Assembly (NCBI GenBank): GCA_964035545.1
Contig: OZ037767.1
Location: 16,536,581-16,600,580, forward strand
DNA length: 64,000 nucleotides
From: Bugula neritina
Taxonomy: Eukaryota > Bryozoa > Gymnolaemata > Cheilostomatida > Bugulidae
Reading direction: 5' to 3'
The position numbers were made by a program, and so were the translations under genes. The notes beneath the pieces were generated by a model. That model ran no database searches. It worked only from the letters and a program-made list of their open reading frames with translations, and was not told the DNA's origin. Position 1 is the stretch's first letter; every line of letters starts with the position of its first letter. Below, piece after piece: positions 35,401-47,289 of this stretch.

Positions 35401-37466
35401 GAGCACACTGAGCTCTCCAGGAGGGGCTCCTCATTGACCTCTAGAGCTCTCGTAGTCTCAGACGAAGAGTCTAGCGTATCAGCTGAGGATCTCCAGGATG
35501 CCGAGAGGAAAATTGGCGAGCTGAGCCAAGGTGAGTGTGACTACTCAGTATTTGATTGACTGAGATCCTGAGTGCTTAGTATTGTTTGAGGGGCATTGAG
35601 TATGTGAGTAAAGGAGTGTGCCCTGTATGTTTGGTAGAACTGGTGAGGTTACAGAGGCTACAAGATCTTAAGAGTCTGATACAAAAACAGAAGGCAAAAC
35701 TCAAAACTCTGAAGAAAAGAAAGAATGAAGCGCACAGGTAATGGAGGTGGCAGTTATTCTTCTCTTTTGCGTTCTTTCACACTCTATGTCACATGCTGTC
35801 ACGCTATGTCACGCATACTGTTGCACATTATGTCATGTTATGTAACTTACCACTCATGCTGGAATTTCTTTCGCCCATGTCAGGAAGTTTGAAGAGGTCA
35901 GGGGTGAGATGGACAAATGTTCAGCTGAGATAAAGACTTCCGCTAACAGTCAAAGAAATCGCCAGGATCTGCTGCAGAAAATCTCCGTAATGCAGCAGTG
36001 AGTGTTGATATGTATTCACTGTGTGTGTACTGTGTAGCATATCTGTATTCACTGTGTATACTGTGTAGTATTCACTGTGTATACTGTGTAGTGTATCTCT
36101 ATTCACTGTGTGTGTACTGTGTAGTATATCTGTATTCACTGTGTATACTGTGTAGTATTCACTGTGTATACTGTGTAGTATATCTCTATTCACTGTGTGT
36201 ACTGTGTAGTGTATCTCTATTCACTGTGTATAGTGTGTAGTATATCTCTATTCACTGTGTGTATACTGTGTAGTATTCACTGTGTGTAGATGTGTGCCGT
36301 GGTCTTGGTGTCCTGACGACAATGATATAAACAGTCACATATTCAAGTACTCTGTTGGTACGGAGGCTCCTATTGGTCAGTTACAATTAGAGATCACTCT
36401 CACCTCGTTACAGGAAATGACTGTTGAACACGCCTCGGCCAGTAAGTGTAGATCCTGTCTGTAGTATATACAGTGTGCTATAATATTACATGTATGTGTG
36501 TAGATGTAGCACGTTATAGTAATATAACATGCGAGTGTGTTGTAGTACAGTTGTGTAACGTATGTAGTGGTCTATTCACAGAGTTGGTCAACGTTACACG
36601 TACGGATTCCCTGCACCACCACACCCTTCTACAGACCCGGCAGTTGGCTAGTGATGTATGTGTTGGAGAGGGAGATAACTCCCACATCTCCTCTCTTCTC
36701 TATAAAGTTGCTGATCTGGTTGATAAGACAAACGAGTTCCTCGTCGAGGCGGAGAATATCGTCTTTACAACTCACGGCTCATTCTACCACCAGCCTGATG
36801 AGTACGTACATCGTATGTGGTAATAAATGTCACTGTGTGTCACATGCTACTCCTGTCACTGTGTGTCACATGCTACTCCTGTCACTGTGTGTCACATGCT
36901 ACTCCTGTCACTGTGTGTCACATGCTACTCATGTCACTGTGTGTCACATGCTACTCCTGTCACTCTATGTCACATGCTACTCCTGTCACTGTGTGTCACA
37001 TGTATCTCTACTGCATACAGAATCAAGTTCAGAATACAGAAAGGCTGTGACTGGGCGTGCTATTACAATGTCAGAGGATTTGGCCTGAAGACCTACCCGA
37101 AAGACAGGCTGAGTTTTACATACGAAGTAGACAAGGGAGTTGTCCCCACGAGGTCCGTGTTTTGACTGTCAAATGAGATTTCCTGTTGGAACATCTTCTA
37201 ATAATAACATATTAGTTATTATATTATACTATATATTTATGATATACTATATATTTATTTTACGCTATATATTTATTATATTCTATATAATTATTATATA
37301 TTTATTATAGAATAGTTACTATATATTATATATTTATTATATACTGTATATTTATTCTTTCAGAATGGAAGAGTTGTGTGAACAGCTGAATCGACTGTCA
37401 ACAGGGGGCAGGTACTTCACTCGCTGTTTCCTGTTGATTCACCGAGTCAGGAATGACGAGGAATGA
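32412..37466 (+). CDS. KNL1: KNL1/Spc105-type kinetochore scaffold
   Basis: Outer-kinetochore scaffold of the KMN network that recruits PP1 and Bub kinases. Fourteen exons (32412-32456, 32609-32644, 33294-33371, 33688-33781, 34310-34443, 34551-34581, 34703-34929, 35047-35530, 35638-35737, 35884-35997, 36290-36441, 36582-36801, 37021-37152, 37364-37466) join in phase to 649 residues, far shorter than vertebrate KNL1 (over 2000). The N terminus is Arg-rich with RRSALK at the position of the SILK motif, and GKKRVSF about 20 residues on is a PP1-docking RVSF motif. MELT-like motifs are few: MDVT (and METT just before it) in the exon from 34703, and MEMS in the exon from 35047. A Pro-rich KPHPS repeat follows. 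A coiled coil (ELVRLQRLQDLKSLIQKQK and KFEEVRGEMDKCSAEIKTS) precedes an RWD-like C-terminal half ending CFLLIHRVRNDEE. Identification rests on motif order; sequence conservation outside motifs is low, as is usual for KNL1. Confidence 0.85.
32790..32960 (-). mobile_element. tRNA-derived SINE-like fragment in KNL1 intron
   Basis: On the minus strand, gagcagctgtggtctagggg contains an A-box-like segment (TGGTCTAGGGG), and gagttcaaacccc further on fits a B box (GTTCAAACC). The A-box part is present twice (tttaggggttacagcg and tctaggggttagaaag), so the head is duplicated or one copy inserted next to another. Lies between the exons ending at 32644 and starting at 33294. Confidence 0.6.
34590..34680 (+). 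repeat. Short repeat in KNL1 intron
   Basis: Several copies of ctgtataacactaca in the intron between 34581 and 34703, starting close to the donor. Confidence 0.65.
35155..35330 (+). repeat. Coding KPHPS repeat in KNL1
   Basis: About eight in-frame copies of an 8-9 residue unit (SPLKPHPS, SSLKPHPS) in the exon 35047-35530. DNA unit like tctgaaaccacacccatctt. The repeat lies in the low-complexity middle region where longer KNL1 proteins carry MELT arrays. Confidence 0.8.
36000..36289 (+). repeat. Tandem repeat filling a KNL1 intron
   Basis: Units built from attcactgtgtatactgtgta run from the donor at 35998 to the acceptor gtgtgtag at 36289. Repeated ctgtgtag gives many acceptor-like sites. 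Confidence 0.82.
36826..37012 (+). repeat. 26-bp repeat in KNL1 intron
   Basis: Seven copies of a 26-bp unit containing cactgtgtgtcacatgctac in the intron between 36801 and 37021. The same array recurs at 62395-62515. Confidence 0.88.
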
Positions 37467-38414
37467 GTTGGGATTAGAGTGTCATTAGATGATATAGAAA
37501 CTATTTAATAGATAGGACAACACAATACACAGCTCCTCAGTATTCTCAACATTTACTTGTCTTACATTCTATATACTCATCTGTTACTTTCAGCTGCTTG
37601 TATTTTATTATTTTTGTTACATATAATACCATCGGTTGATTAATAGAATTCATAAGTTATGTTTTTACTGCATCATTTTATAATAAAGTTGTTTCAGTTA
37701 GAAACAAGAAATCTTTCTGAGCTTTTATTATATTCCAGTATAAGACCGCTAAATGTGTTTAAAGTGACCATTTCCCATATAAGGATAACTCTCAATGCAG
37801 CTGAAAACTGTGTACATACTATTAGGAGTTGTCACCTTTATACTGTTTCTTATGGGCATGTGTGTGGCTGTATTTTAATATAATATCATATATGCTTTTA
37901 AATTTTACAATCAAGTATATAATATTATAGTTTAATATAATTAATTTGATATATTTTCTTGCAATAATATAGCATAAGATATTAGAACAGGGCAAGGCAT
38001 AGTATGTGTATATTGAAGAAGTATATAATATTATATGATATTATATGATATATGATGTATAGAATAATAACAAATCATATTATAGGTAGCAGATATATAA
38101 AATATAATATGCAGCAATTTTTAAAAAGTATAAAATTTACAATTCTATTGCAACAGCATCTACTATGAGTTATTATAGCAGCGTTTCTACTTCTATATTG
38201 TATCAGCAGAGACTGTATGACTGCTTTATACATCACAAGTTATGTGTCATCACTGAACTCAATACATCACAAGCTGTGTCATCAGTGAAATAAAACCTGA
38301 GTTGTAAGGCATTCTTGGAATATAGTTTAAAGGTTTCTATTATATTGTAAACATAATTTTGTATATAGTTAGTATAGAAGTTTAGACAACATTCTTCATC
38401 TCATTTCCTCTCTG
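37467..38414. other. Convergent spacer between KNL1 and collagen-lectin gene A
   Basis: About 950 nt, AT-rich. AATAAA at 37682-37687 is a plausible KNL1 polyadenylation signal. The segment from about 37497 to 37880 recurs at 62540-62915 (shared ttactttcagctgcttgtat and others). No gene is supported. Confidence 0.65.
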
Positions 38415-41400
38415 TTAACTTGACTGTTGTATAGCCATTTGGCAGATGAAGGCATGATTTAACCAGCACCCATAATCATTAACTTTCCTAACTCCATTCA
38501 CTTTCCACAGTCCAACACATTTTTCATCATCTGTGGAAAGAGTACACAAATAGAATAACCTGAATAACACAGTTAGACATGTACAGTAAGTAGTATTAGT
38601 TATGAAGACTTTTGAGACAAGTGCTAGACCAAAGGCTCCCCCAATAAAATCTATACTATCAATATTATGTCATATGATAATAGTAGTATATTATGTAACA
38701 TATTACTTCCATATCTTGGTTCATCAATGTGCCACAAGTAGTCTGGAATAGAACTGCCATCATTCCATCGGTAATTATTTGGAGAGAATTCTTTACCACC
38801 GAGCCATATGTCTTTAGGAAGATCTGTAGGGAGATACTTTGATATCTAGAGCTCATTACCACCATCATAGTATTAGCTTAGAATACAGGTGTAAGGATAC
38901 ATCGTAATTGTAACTGTAATTGTAATTGGCAAGTTTCCATGTAACTTTAATTCATTACATTCGCCAACCCAACTAGGGATACAAGTGTAGGAATATTACG
39001 AGACACATGTTATACTCACCAGAAAAAGCTTCAAGTTTGTTTAAAAACTCTTGACTTTCTTCCCTGGAACTTGGTATAATAGCGAGTTGTCTCCCCTTTT
39101 GCTCGGCACAGAACTCTTTAGCTTCATCCCAGTTTTTTGTTATATTAGTGTGTAGTGTGTAGAAATTCCTTCCCACCACAAACCCTGCAGTGTCTAGAAA
39201 GTAGTGCATGTGTGTATAGTTAGCAAAGCCGTAGTCAGCTGAAAATATTTTACTTACACCGCATAGAATTCCTCTCATCAGCATTATGAACAAGACTACC
39301 AACTATTAGGAAACAAGACTACCAACTATTATAGGAAACAAGACTAGGAAAACACTTACCACCAAAAATTGCTTCTAAAATATCTTGGACTGGACAATCC
39401 TCTCCTAGAATAAACAATATTTGTGAAAACTCCTGACGTTGCAGTACGTATGAAGGGAAGAATGTTTCAATGTCACATCAAGCTGTTTTTAAAACATGAT
39501 TTTGAGTATGGAAATTCCTTAGTTAACCTGGTAAACCAAATGTAAAATTTTTACCTGATGCTCCTTTGAGTCCAGGAACTCCTCTTGCACCTTTAACACC
39601 AGGAGTACCTGCAGCACCTTTGGCACCGGGTCTACCAACACTACCAGAAGCACCTTTTGCACCTTTAGCACCGGGTATGCCATTAAGTCCAGGTGTTCCT
39701 CTCAAACCGGGTCTACCAACACTTCCAGAAGCACCCATAGCACCTGTAGCACCAGGTAATCCTCTATCTCCTTTTCTTCCAGTGACACCCTGAGCTCCTT
39801 TAACACCAGTTAGACCACTAACCCCTCTGTCACCTGCAAGAAAAGTATTTTAAAAAAAGTTACTTTCCTATAAACATCAGTGGTTGGAAATGCTGTGAGG
39901 TGTTCAAAATTTGCAGATAAATATTAGAAAGGCATTTCCTTTCCTACTCAACCATACTGAGGATTGATTTTTGCATTTGAAAGGATGGCAATTGCAGCTT
40001 CGTTTGAAAAGTAATTTAATGCCATGTCACATGTCAAACTAATAATAGTATGTTCTATTATAAGTAATACACTATATTGCACAATATAATATACGATATG
40101 TAATATAACATACTATTTAGTATAATATTTTTTGTAATAATAAATGATTCACACAATGTACATTATTTGTTCACCTTTGACTCCTTGACTACCAGTGCTA
40201 CCAGAATCTCCCTTCAAACCAGTCATTCCTCTTACTCCAGTCTGTCCTTGTATTCCTTTTGATCCCTTCTGACCAATCATTCCTTTGTCTCCCTGAGCTC
40301 CATGTTGACCTGGCTCTCCTTTAGCACCAGTGTTACCAGGTGCTCCATTTCTTCCATTTTCTCCAGGTATTCCTTTATCACCTTTTGATCCTGGTATGCC
40401 GGCTAAGCCAGAAGTACCAGGATATCCTTTATTACCAGCAATGCCATCTTCACCAGGTGGTCCATTTCTTCCAGACAAACCTTTATCACCTTTCAAACCC
40501 TGAACTCCTTTTTCTCCATTGGTTCCATTTCTACCAGGAGCTCCTTTTTCTCCATGATTTCCAGGGATTCCCTTTTCACCTTTTGCTCCAGGCACACCAA
40601 CTTCTCCATTATTACCAGGTTCTCCTTTTCTACCAGTTCTGCCATCAACACCAGGAAGTCCACTTTCTCCTTTATCTCCTGACACTCCTTTCTCTCCCAT
40701 AATGCCGAGTTCTCCTTTCTGCCCAGTCGCACCATCAATACCTGGATGTCCTTCTTTTCCATTAACTCCTTTTTCACCTTTTGGTCCTTGCCTACAAGCT
40801 ATGGAATGGAAAACCATCATGTGACTCCTGAAAAAAGCAACAAGAACATACTAATTTCATGTTAGCGTAATATTGTTATTACATAATAGATATTATATAC
40901 TTTACCTAGAAGTTCAACAATTTGCTCAGGTAAAGGCAGTTCTGTGTCATCATAGCCCAAAGAACTCTCAATCTTCTTGAATGAAGTGTAGAGTAGAGCA
41001 GTGAGGTCCCCTTCTTCTGTTTTATATTTGTTTCTATTGGCTGAACTACCCCTCTCTGCTGCACTAGCAGGTTCAGATGTACTAGTTCGTTCTGATGTAG
41101 TGGAGCCAAAGTTATTGCCTGGAGTTATCCACTCATTGCTCTCTCTATTTTCATAAAACAGCACCTGCAAGCAATGGAATAGATAACTCTGTATAATTGC
41201 AATTTCAGGTGAGTAAAGAATATATTATTTATCATTACTGCGTTTCATAATATGCTACATCTCACTTCTCCACCAATCAGAAATGGAGATTCACCACTCC
41301 CTGAGTCAGTACTTTCACTCTCAGTCGAGGTGTTAGTCACAATAAACACAGAGCTTGTAGTTACTTCTGGTCTCTCTACTCTCACTTCACTTTTATTCTC

Positions 41401-42128
41401 ATGGGAGACAACCTACAGTAACGTTATTCTATTATATACTAACAAGATCTTGGCTACATTTGTTCCATGTGAATAAGTAAACTAATGATTACCTACTTTC
41501 TCTACCATCTCCTTCCAGAATCTCTTGAAGTTATCATACTGTGTTTCTAGTGAAAACAACTTTTCCTTCAACTCTTTATTTTCTTCTTCTATAATCTTTC
41601 TTTCTCTTTCACTCTCTCTTCTTACACTTCTGATCTCTTCTGTGAGCCTCACTATGAGTTTCTCTTCTACTTCCTGTTTAGTTTGTGTCAAGGTCGCAGC
41701 AGACGGTTTCTCTCTAGCAGCAGATGAGATGCTGTCAATATCTCTGTACACAGAGGAGAACTGAGTCACTGTGTACGTCAGCAATACAAACCAGAGTATG
41801 AGATTAATTAAACAGAGTACCACAACAATCCAGTGAGTACTTCCTCTCAATACTTCCTTCCATGTTGGAGTTGTTGGCTCGTTCTTTATCTGCTTCTCTT
41901 CCTAATAAATATCAGAGTCAACATTTAGTATGGGAAATACAGCATGTTGTGAGTTTCCGTATGTTATGTCCTTAGAGATTTGCAATGATATGGGCTTCCA
42001 CTTAGTAAAAAGTAGAAACATTTTTCTAGTACGAAACACACAGCATTTTAATTAGTTTTTTTTTCATGAAATGTTTCCTCCTCAAAGCCATTTTATAGAA
42101 TACAGAATATAATATCAATACTTACCAT
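38415..42128 (-). CDS. Membrane collagen-lectin gene A (TM, coiled coil, collagen, CTLD)
   Basis: Ten exons join in phase to 719 residues: 42128-42126 (ATG only), 41901-41497, 41412-41266, 41164-40906, 40798-40175, 39833-39555, 39404-39360, 39184-39020, 38823-38707, 38530-38415. It is a type II membrane protein. A short cytosolic tail is followed by a TM helix (WIVVVLCLINLILWFVLL) and a long charged coiled coil ending QYDNFKRFWKEMVEK. Next come a Ser/Thr-rich stalk, the conserved block ELPLPEQIVELLG, and about 300 residues of Gly-X-Y (uninterrupted within two exons). A C-type lectin-like domain closes the protein (WDEAKEFC, IWLGG, WNDGSSIPD, CWLNHAFICQ). The layout resembles membrane collectins and class A scavenger receptors, so pattern recognition or adhesion is likely. 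The sugar site reads DEPRYG instead of EPN, so calcium-dependent mannose binding may be lost. Confidence 0.9.
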
Positions 42129-43920
42129 GTTGAAGGAGATGCTGAGAGTTTATCTTATCTAATGATTATTAACTTAGTCTAAAATGCTGCTATGTTTTTG
42201 TCTGCAGTTATGTTTGAATGAAATTGCCAAAAGTAACAAGACTTAGTTGCTGTGAAGAGCGAAAGGGGTGTAAGGGGGTGGAAGAAGTGACACATATAGA
42301 ATATATTGTATATAAATACAAATATAATTATAGTATTTTTCTCAAGACAATTAACTCAGGAGGGGGTCACGTAGTTGCGCCTGAGGTAAAGGAATATGAA
42401 ATCAATTTCTATTTCGCGCATCAAGTCCATAGTTTCATTTCACATTTTCTACTCAATCCACTCCTTTTATTTATCCTCACTTCTCACCAAACTGCTCAAA
42501 GCAAAAAGTCTCTAAAAATAATATTTAGAGATAAAACATTATGTCTATTCTAACAACTAGAGCAGTTTTCATTGTCAACATCATATCACAAGAAGTGTAG
42601 GGGAATACCCTTGTAGGAAGATTTGTCTCAGGGAATGACATTGCAAATTGATCATATCAACATCATTATGTAAATAAAACCACATGATATATATCGTAGC
42701 TTTTGGCAATGGAAGATTTTTAGCAAGTGAGAGAAACCAAATTTCAGTTTCTAGTCATAAGAAACCATGTTTAGAGAACTCAGAGGTTGGAGCACGTGTA
42801 TGATAGGGACTTAGCAATGTTCATAGGAAACAATATTATTTGTACAAAGGTGACAACTCCTGATAATAATTATACAGTTTTCAACTACATCAAGAGTTAT
42901 CCTCACATGTATAATTATTGATCCAGTTACTTGGAGGTATTATGTGAAATATAATAACAATTGAGAAATATTTCTTGTTTCTAACTAAATATAACTTTGT
43001 TATAAATAAACTAATTATGATGAATTATAGTTCATTAATTCACAGATGGTATTATAAATTACGTAATAGTCAAATAGTCAAATTTACAATCAGCTGAGAT
43101 ATGATACCTGTGATACCTTTACAACTCCTTTTGCTACCCAATTACCTTATTCGCAATTTATAAATATACCTTGGAGTTGCATCAGGAAACAGTAACCATG
43201 ACGACGAAACAACGGCATACAATTTATACTATGAAAAGGTAGTATCAGCTGCTCCATATAGTTTTAATATTTCCAACTTTTCAGTCAGAAAGTTAATATT
43301 TCTGTACAAACAACTGAACTGACCAGTAAATCAGTATTCTGTATTACTAGTAGCCATTAGTATACAATGCGATTTATTTTGAGTTTGAAAATTATAGTGT
43401 TTTAATTTCGATTTGGATAATATACTTTTATATAGAAATACAATTTGAATATAGCAGTAGAAAAACAGAATTATAAAAATATATGCGTTATTCAATTAAT
43501 TTAGTACAACCCATAAATTTCAGCGTTATAATAATGGCATTGTATTGTATATTTGGGAATCTCAAACTGACAGCTACTTGGGGAATTTAATAACAATCTA
43601 TGATAACCTTATATGATTGGCTGATATATAATAGTGAGTCATTGTAGTAAATGGGAATATATCAGAATGACAGGGAAAGCAGGTGCCCTTTTTCACATTC
43701 CCACCATATGCAGCTGTCAGATAAGTTGAGATGTGATTATATAACAGTAACTCAAAAAGCAGACATTAGTATTCAATGTAGAACTTATATAGTACTACTT
43801 TTTAATTGATGATGATAATAATATAATATGCTATAAAATAATTCTGGTATTATTATTGTTTTGTTCATTATTTCAAAGTGTTACACAGTTGATAAAAAAG
43901 GACATTATAGTTTCCATTTC
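42129..43920 (-). repeat. Duplicated 5' flank of gene A
   Basis: About 1.6-1.7 kb upstream of gene A matches the upstream flank of gene B (52412-54020 and 54631-54780), and part of it matches an inverted copy at 63340-64000. Shared stretches include gtaggggaatacccttgtag and caagtccatattttcatttc-like segments. It presumably carries the family promoter. No clear core motif seen. Confidence 0.85.
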
Positions 43921-43924
43921 AATA

Positions 43925-43968
43925 TAACAATATAACAATATATATATAATATATCATATATATAATAT

Positions 43969-44010
<42 letters not shown>
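43925..44010. repeat. (AT)n-rich microsatellite
   Basis: Runs of atat with aatatatcat interruptions. Lies at the left edge of the retroelement block 44010-45970. Confidence 0.85.
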
Positions 44011-44015
<5 letters not shown>

Positions 44016-44059
44016 GTATACGAGAAACATTGTTATTTATTACTTTATTATAGGTAAAG

Positions 44060-44460
44060 TAATTACACTGATATTTCGGGTACCACTGTACCCATCTTCA
44101 GAGTAGCAATGAATGAAATTCAAAAATTAATATGTTACGTTAGACGTTACGTTACGTTAGTGGTAGAGATGTGTTGATAAATTTTGGAATTGATGTCATT
44201 GCAGTGTTCATGTATCCTGTGTGATAGGCGACGTCCGGTTTCGCCTACATATGTTTGTTAACAGGTAGCTTCAGGGCAGGTTATTTTGTAGACTAGGTTG
44301 TGAATGTGTTCTTTATTGGTTTTATCTTTGAGATTAAAATGTGAACTTAAGGGGGTTCCTTTAAATAAAATACGGGCATTGAGTTCATTTGAAAAAGAGT
44401 CTGTAATTAATTTATGACATTCAATGACATTCAGTGATTGAGCACTTTCACCATGGTCAC
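44060..44460 (-). pseudogene. Penelope-like retroelement 3' fragment with GIY-YIG remnant
   Basis: On the minus strand a frame from about 44458 to 44155 reads ILFKGTPLSSHF, NLVYKITCPEATC, then a stop codon, then QTYVGETGRRLSHRIHEH. The spacing of Y-K-I/C..C, TYVGETGRRL and R..EH is that of the GIY-YIG endonuclease typical of Penelope-like elements. The reverse transcriptase core is absent and one in-frame TAA interrupts the domain, so this is a dead 5'-truncated copy. A perfect stem (gggtac/gtaccc, loop agtg) with gaaa after it lies further 3' near 44076-44098. Confidence 0.75.
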
Positions 44461-44615
44461 AAACTCAAGCTGCTAGCATTTTGCAATGCTCGTGACTCCT
44501 AGGTGACCCCTAGAGTCACTTGAGCTCTTTGGCTTGAGTTTACACACCTTTTAAATATGCTTTTGTAAAACTATAAGTTTTACTATTGCGAAGGTGTGGG
44601 CCATGGTACTCTGTT

Positions 44616-44660
44616 CTGTGCTGATGAGGGGACAAATCCCGAAACAGCTGCTGTCCACAG
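44616..44660 (+). ncRNA. Hammerhead ribozyme motif, complete
   Basis: All three helices and the catalytic core are present. Stem I is ctgtg (44616-44620) pairing with cacag (44656-44660), a perfect 5 bp. The core ctgatga is at 44621-44627. Stem II is gggg (44628-44631) with tccc (44637-44640) around a 5-nt loop. gaaa is at 44641-44644. Stem III is cag (44645-44647) with ctg (44651-44653). The cleavage triplet gtc ends at 44655. A very short stem III is typical of hammerheads carried by Penelope-like elements. Its orientation is opposite to the adjacent GIY-YIG fragment, so it may belong to a second, inverted element copy. Confidence 0.85.
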
Positions 44661-44663
44661 ATT

Positions 44664-44666
<3 letters not shown>

Positions 44667-44752
<86 letters not shown>
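44667..44752. repeat. (AT)n microsatellite
   Basis: About 43 AT dinucleotides starting 6 nt after the hammerhead motif. Confidence 0.95.
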
Positions 44753-44755
<3 letters not shown>

Positions 44756-44949
44756 GCTGTAGAGTTACCAATTTTAATATGGTCAGTTGGTATGCTGGTT
44801 CCAATATATTATATAAGCATATGGCAAACACATATAATATGTGACTGAAAAAAATATGTATAGAAAAAATATGTTTTGTTTAGTTTTAGAAAATAAAAAA
44901 TCAATTAAATTACACTAGTTTATTTTATAGTTGAACTAACAACAAAGTA

Positions 44950-45690
44950 ACTGGTATGATATACTTAGCTTCAAAGTTTTTACCATACAAAGCTTTGATT
45001 TTATTATATAACAGTCTGATAAACAGCAAACTTACATATTGCTTAGAAGCCTGGGGAAATGCCCCTAAAACCCATCTGAACAAGTTGCTTTTAATTCAAA
45101 AACGCATTATTCGCATTATTTTCCACAAATCACCTACTGAACACGTCACCTCTATTTATCAAAGCAGAAATTCTTCCTATTGATCTCTTGTATATCTACC
45201 GCCTATGTCTTCTTGGTCATTCAGCTTATTATACTCCATCTCACACCAAACAACCACCAACTTACCTCACCAGACATTCTGAACTTTCCTTACCCTTACC
45301 TCTCTCTACCTCCGCAGCAGGTCATCGTCAAGTGTCTTACCAGATGTCTAGCAATTGGAATAAACTACCTCTGACTTTAAGACATCATCAAAGCTTTGCC
45401 ACATTAAAAATATTGTTGAAAAAGCACCTACTAAAATCTTTAACTTAATCTGAATAAATAGTTCCCACTATTTTTTCAACTGCCACTTGGGCCCCGCTCC
45501 TTGAATAGCTATGCTACTGAGCACATGGGCCCCCATCTTGACTTCGATTGATATTATATATAAATTGAATTTAGCTCTTTTTGTGTTACTGTTGTATATT
45601 TGTATTTTTTTGTCCTTTTGTTTTTTTTTTGAATTTTGCTGTAAATCTGAAAGAACATTTTTATTTGTTTATAATATTAAATAAATAAAG
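44950..45690 (+). mobile_element. 5'-truncated non-LTR retrotransposon, RT C-terminal tail
   Basis: The frame from 44956 reads LLYNSLINSKLTYCLEAWGN and NKLLLIQKRIIRIIF, the typical end of a LINE reverse transcriptase. A single frameshift near 45163 moves the reading to KAEILPIDLLYIYRLCLLG and on to SNWNKLPLTLR before a stop near 45446. An AT-rich tail with aataaataaa follows (about 45680). The family could be CR1- or Jockey-like; not resolved. Confidence 0.8.
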
Positions 45691-46229
45691 ATCAGATGCA
45701 ACAAAATCAGCAAAGTTTCAATATATTTGTTGTGTCCCACCCAGTGGCCCATTCTACCCTCTGTACCGAGGCACAATGAGCCGATTTTTTCATCATGAAA
45801 ATGTCATTATTCTGAAAGTTGTGAGAGAGATAGAAGCAACAAACTGATACCTGTAATAGACAACAGATGCAGCATTAAGACCAGAGCTTATTGAACTATT
45901 AACTTAAAAAACAGACGAATGAGAGAAAAAAGTTCAAAATTTGGCCCGTTGTGCCCTATTACCCCTACAGTTGATAAAAAGGCCTTATAATTTTCATTTT
46001 AATAATATCTTAAGTTTTTCATTAAATTGAGAACGTGTATAATGTACTATACAAATTCAATACTTTTGAAAATTTTATTTATTATGTATATGTGATTGTA
46101 TTCAATAATTATAACCATAATAATCATTATAAAAACACAAACCAAAACATTCTCACTGAACTCAAATATAAACTAACAAAGTCTACTTCATTCAGTATCC
46201 GTCAAATATATGTATAGAATTCTTACTGC
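45691..46229. other. Gene B 3' flank, non-coding
   Basis: Unique AT-rich sequence. The segment from about 46000 to 46215 matches 54880-55080, so it is part of the family duplication. A short stretch near 45965-46000 resembles 43885-43920, on the other side of the retroelement block. Confidence 0.6.
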
Positions 46230-47285
46230 AGTATAAAATATTATAATAATATCATATTACAGTAGAATATAGTATAGAAATATTATATTATACAGTATTA
46301 TATATAGTCTAATATAATATCACATTACAGTATTATATAGTATAAAATAATATCCCATTACAGTATTATATAATATAATATCCCATTACAGTATTATATA
46401 GTATAATATAATATCATATTACAGTATTATATAGTATAATATAATATCACATTACAGTATTATATATAGTATAATATAATATCCCATATTACAGTATTAT
46501 ATAGTATAATATAATATCCCATATTACAGTATTATATAGTATAATATAATATCACATTACAGTATTATATAGTATAATATAACATCACATTACAGTATTA
46601 TATAGTATAATATAATATCACATTACAGTATTATATAGTATAATATAATATCACATTACAGTATTATATAGTATAATATAACATCACATTACAGTATTAT
46701 ATAGTATAATATAATATCACATTACAGTATTATATAGTATAATATAACATCACATTACAGTATTATATAGTATAATATAATATCACATTACAGTATTATA
46801 TAGTATAATATAATATCACATTACAGTATTATATAGTATAATATAACATCACATTACAGTATTATATAGTATAATATAATATCACATTACAGTATTATAT
46901 AGTATAATATAATATCACATTACAGTATTATATAGTATAATATAACATCACATTACAGTATTATATAGTATAATATAATATCACATAACAGTATTATGTA
47001 GTATAATATAATATCACATTACAGTATCATATAGTATAATATAATATCATATTACATTATTATATAGTATAATATAATATCACATTACAGTATTATATAG
47101 TATAATATAATATCATATTACAGTATTATATAGTATAATATAATATCACATTACAGTATTATATAGTATAATATAATATCATACTACAGTATTATATAGT
47201 ATAATATAATATCATATTACAGTATTATATAGTATAATATCACATTACAGTATTATATAGTATAATAAAATATCATATTACAGTG
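46230..47285. repeat. 1-kb, 33-bp AT-rich minisatellite
   Basis: About 32 copies of a 33-bp unit containing attacagtattatatagtat, with cac/cat/ccc alternation at the unit end. Intergenic between the retroelement block and the 3' end of gene B. Confidence 0.93.
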
Positions 47286-47289
47286 TTTC

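Noticed and set aside
40340-40702. His/Leu/Phe-rich frames opposite the collagen exons (also 59329-59682 and 39566-39793)
   Set aside because: They are antisense shadows of Gly-X-Y codon periodicity. The sense frames have correct splice phase and domain order.
44060-44110. Second complete hammerhead ribozyme on the minus strand
   Set aside because: The core reads CUGAAGA, no GUC cleavage triplet follows the GAAA, and no closing stem I is seen. Only kept as a possible relic.
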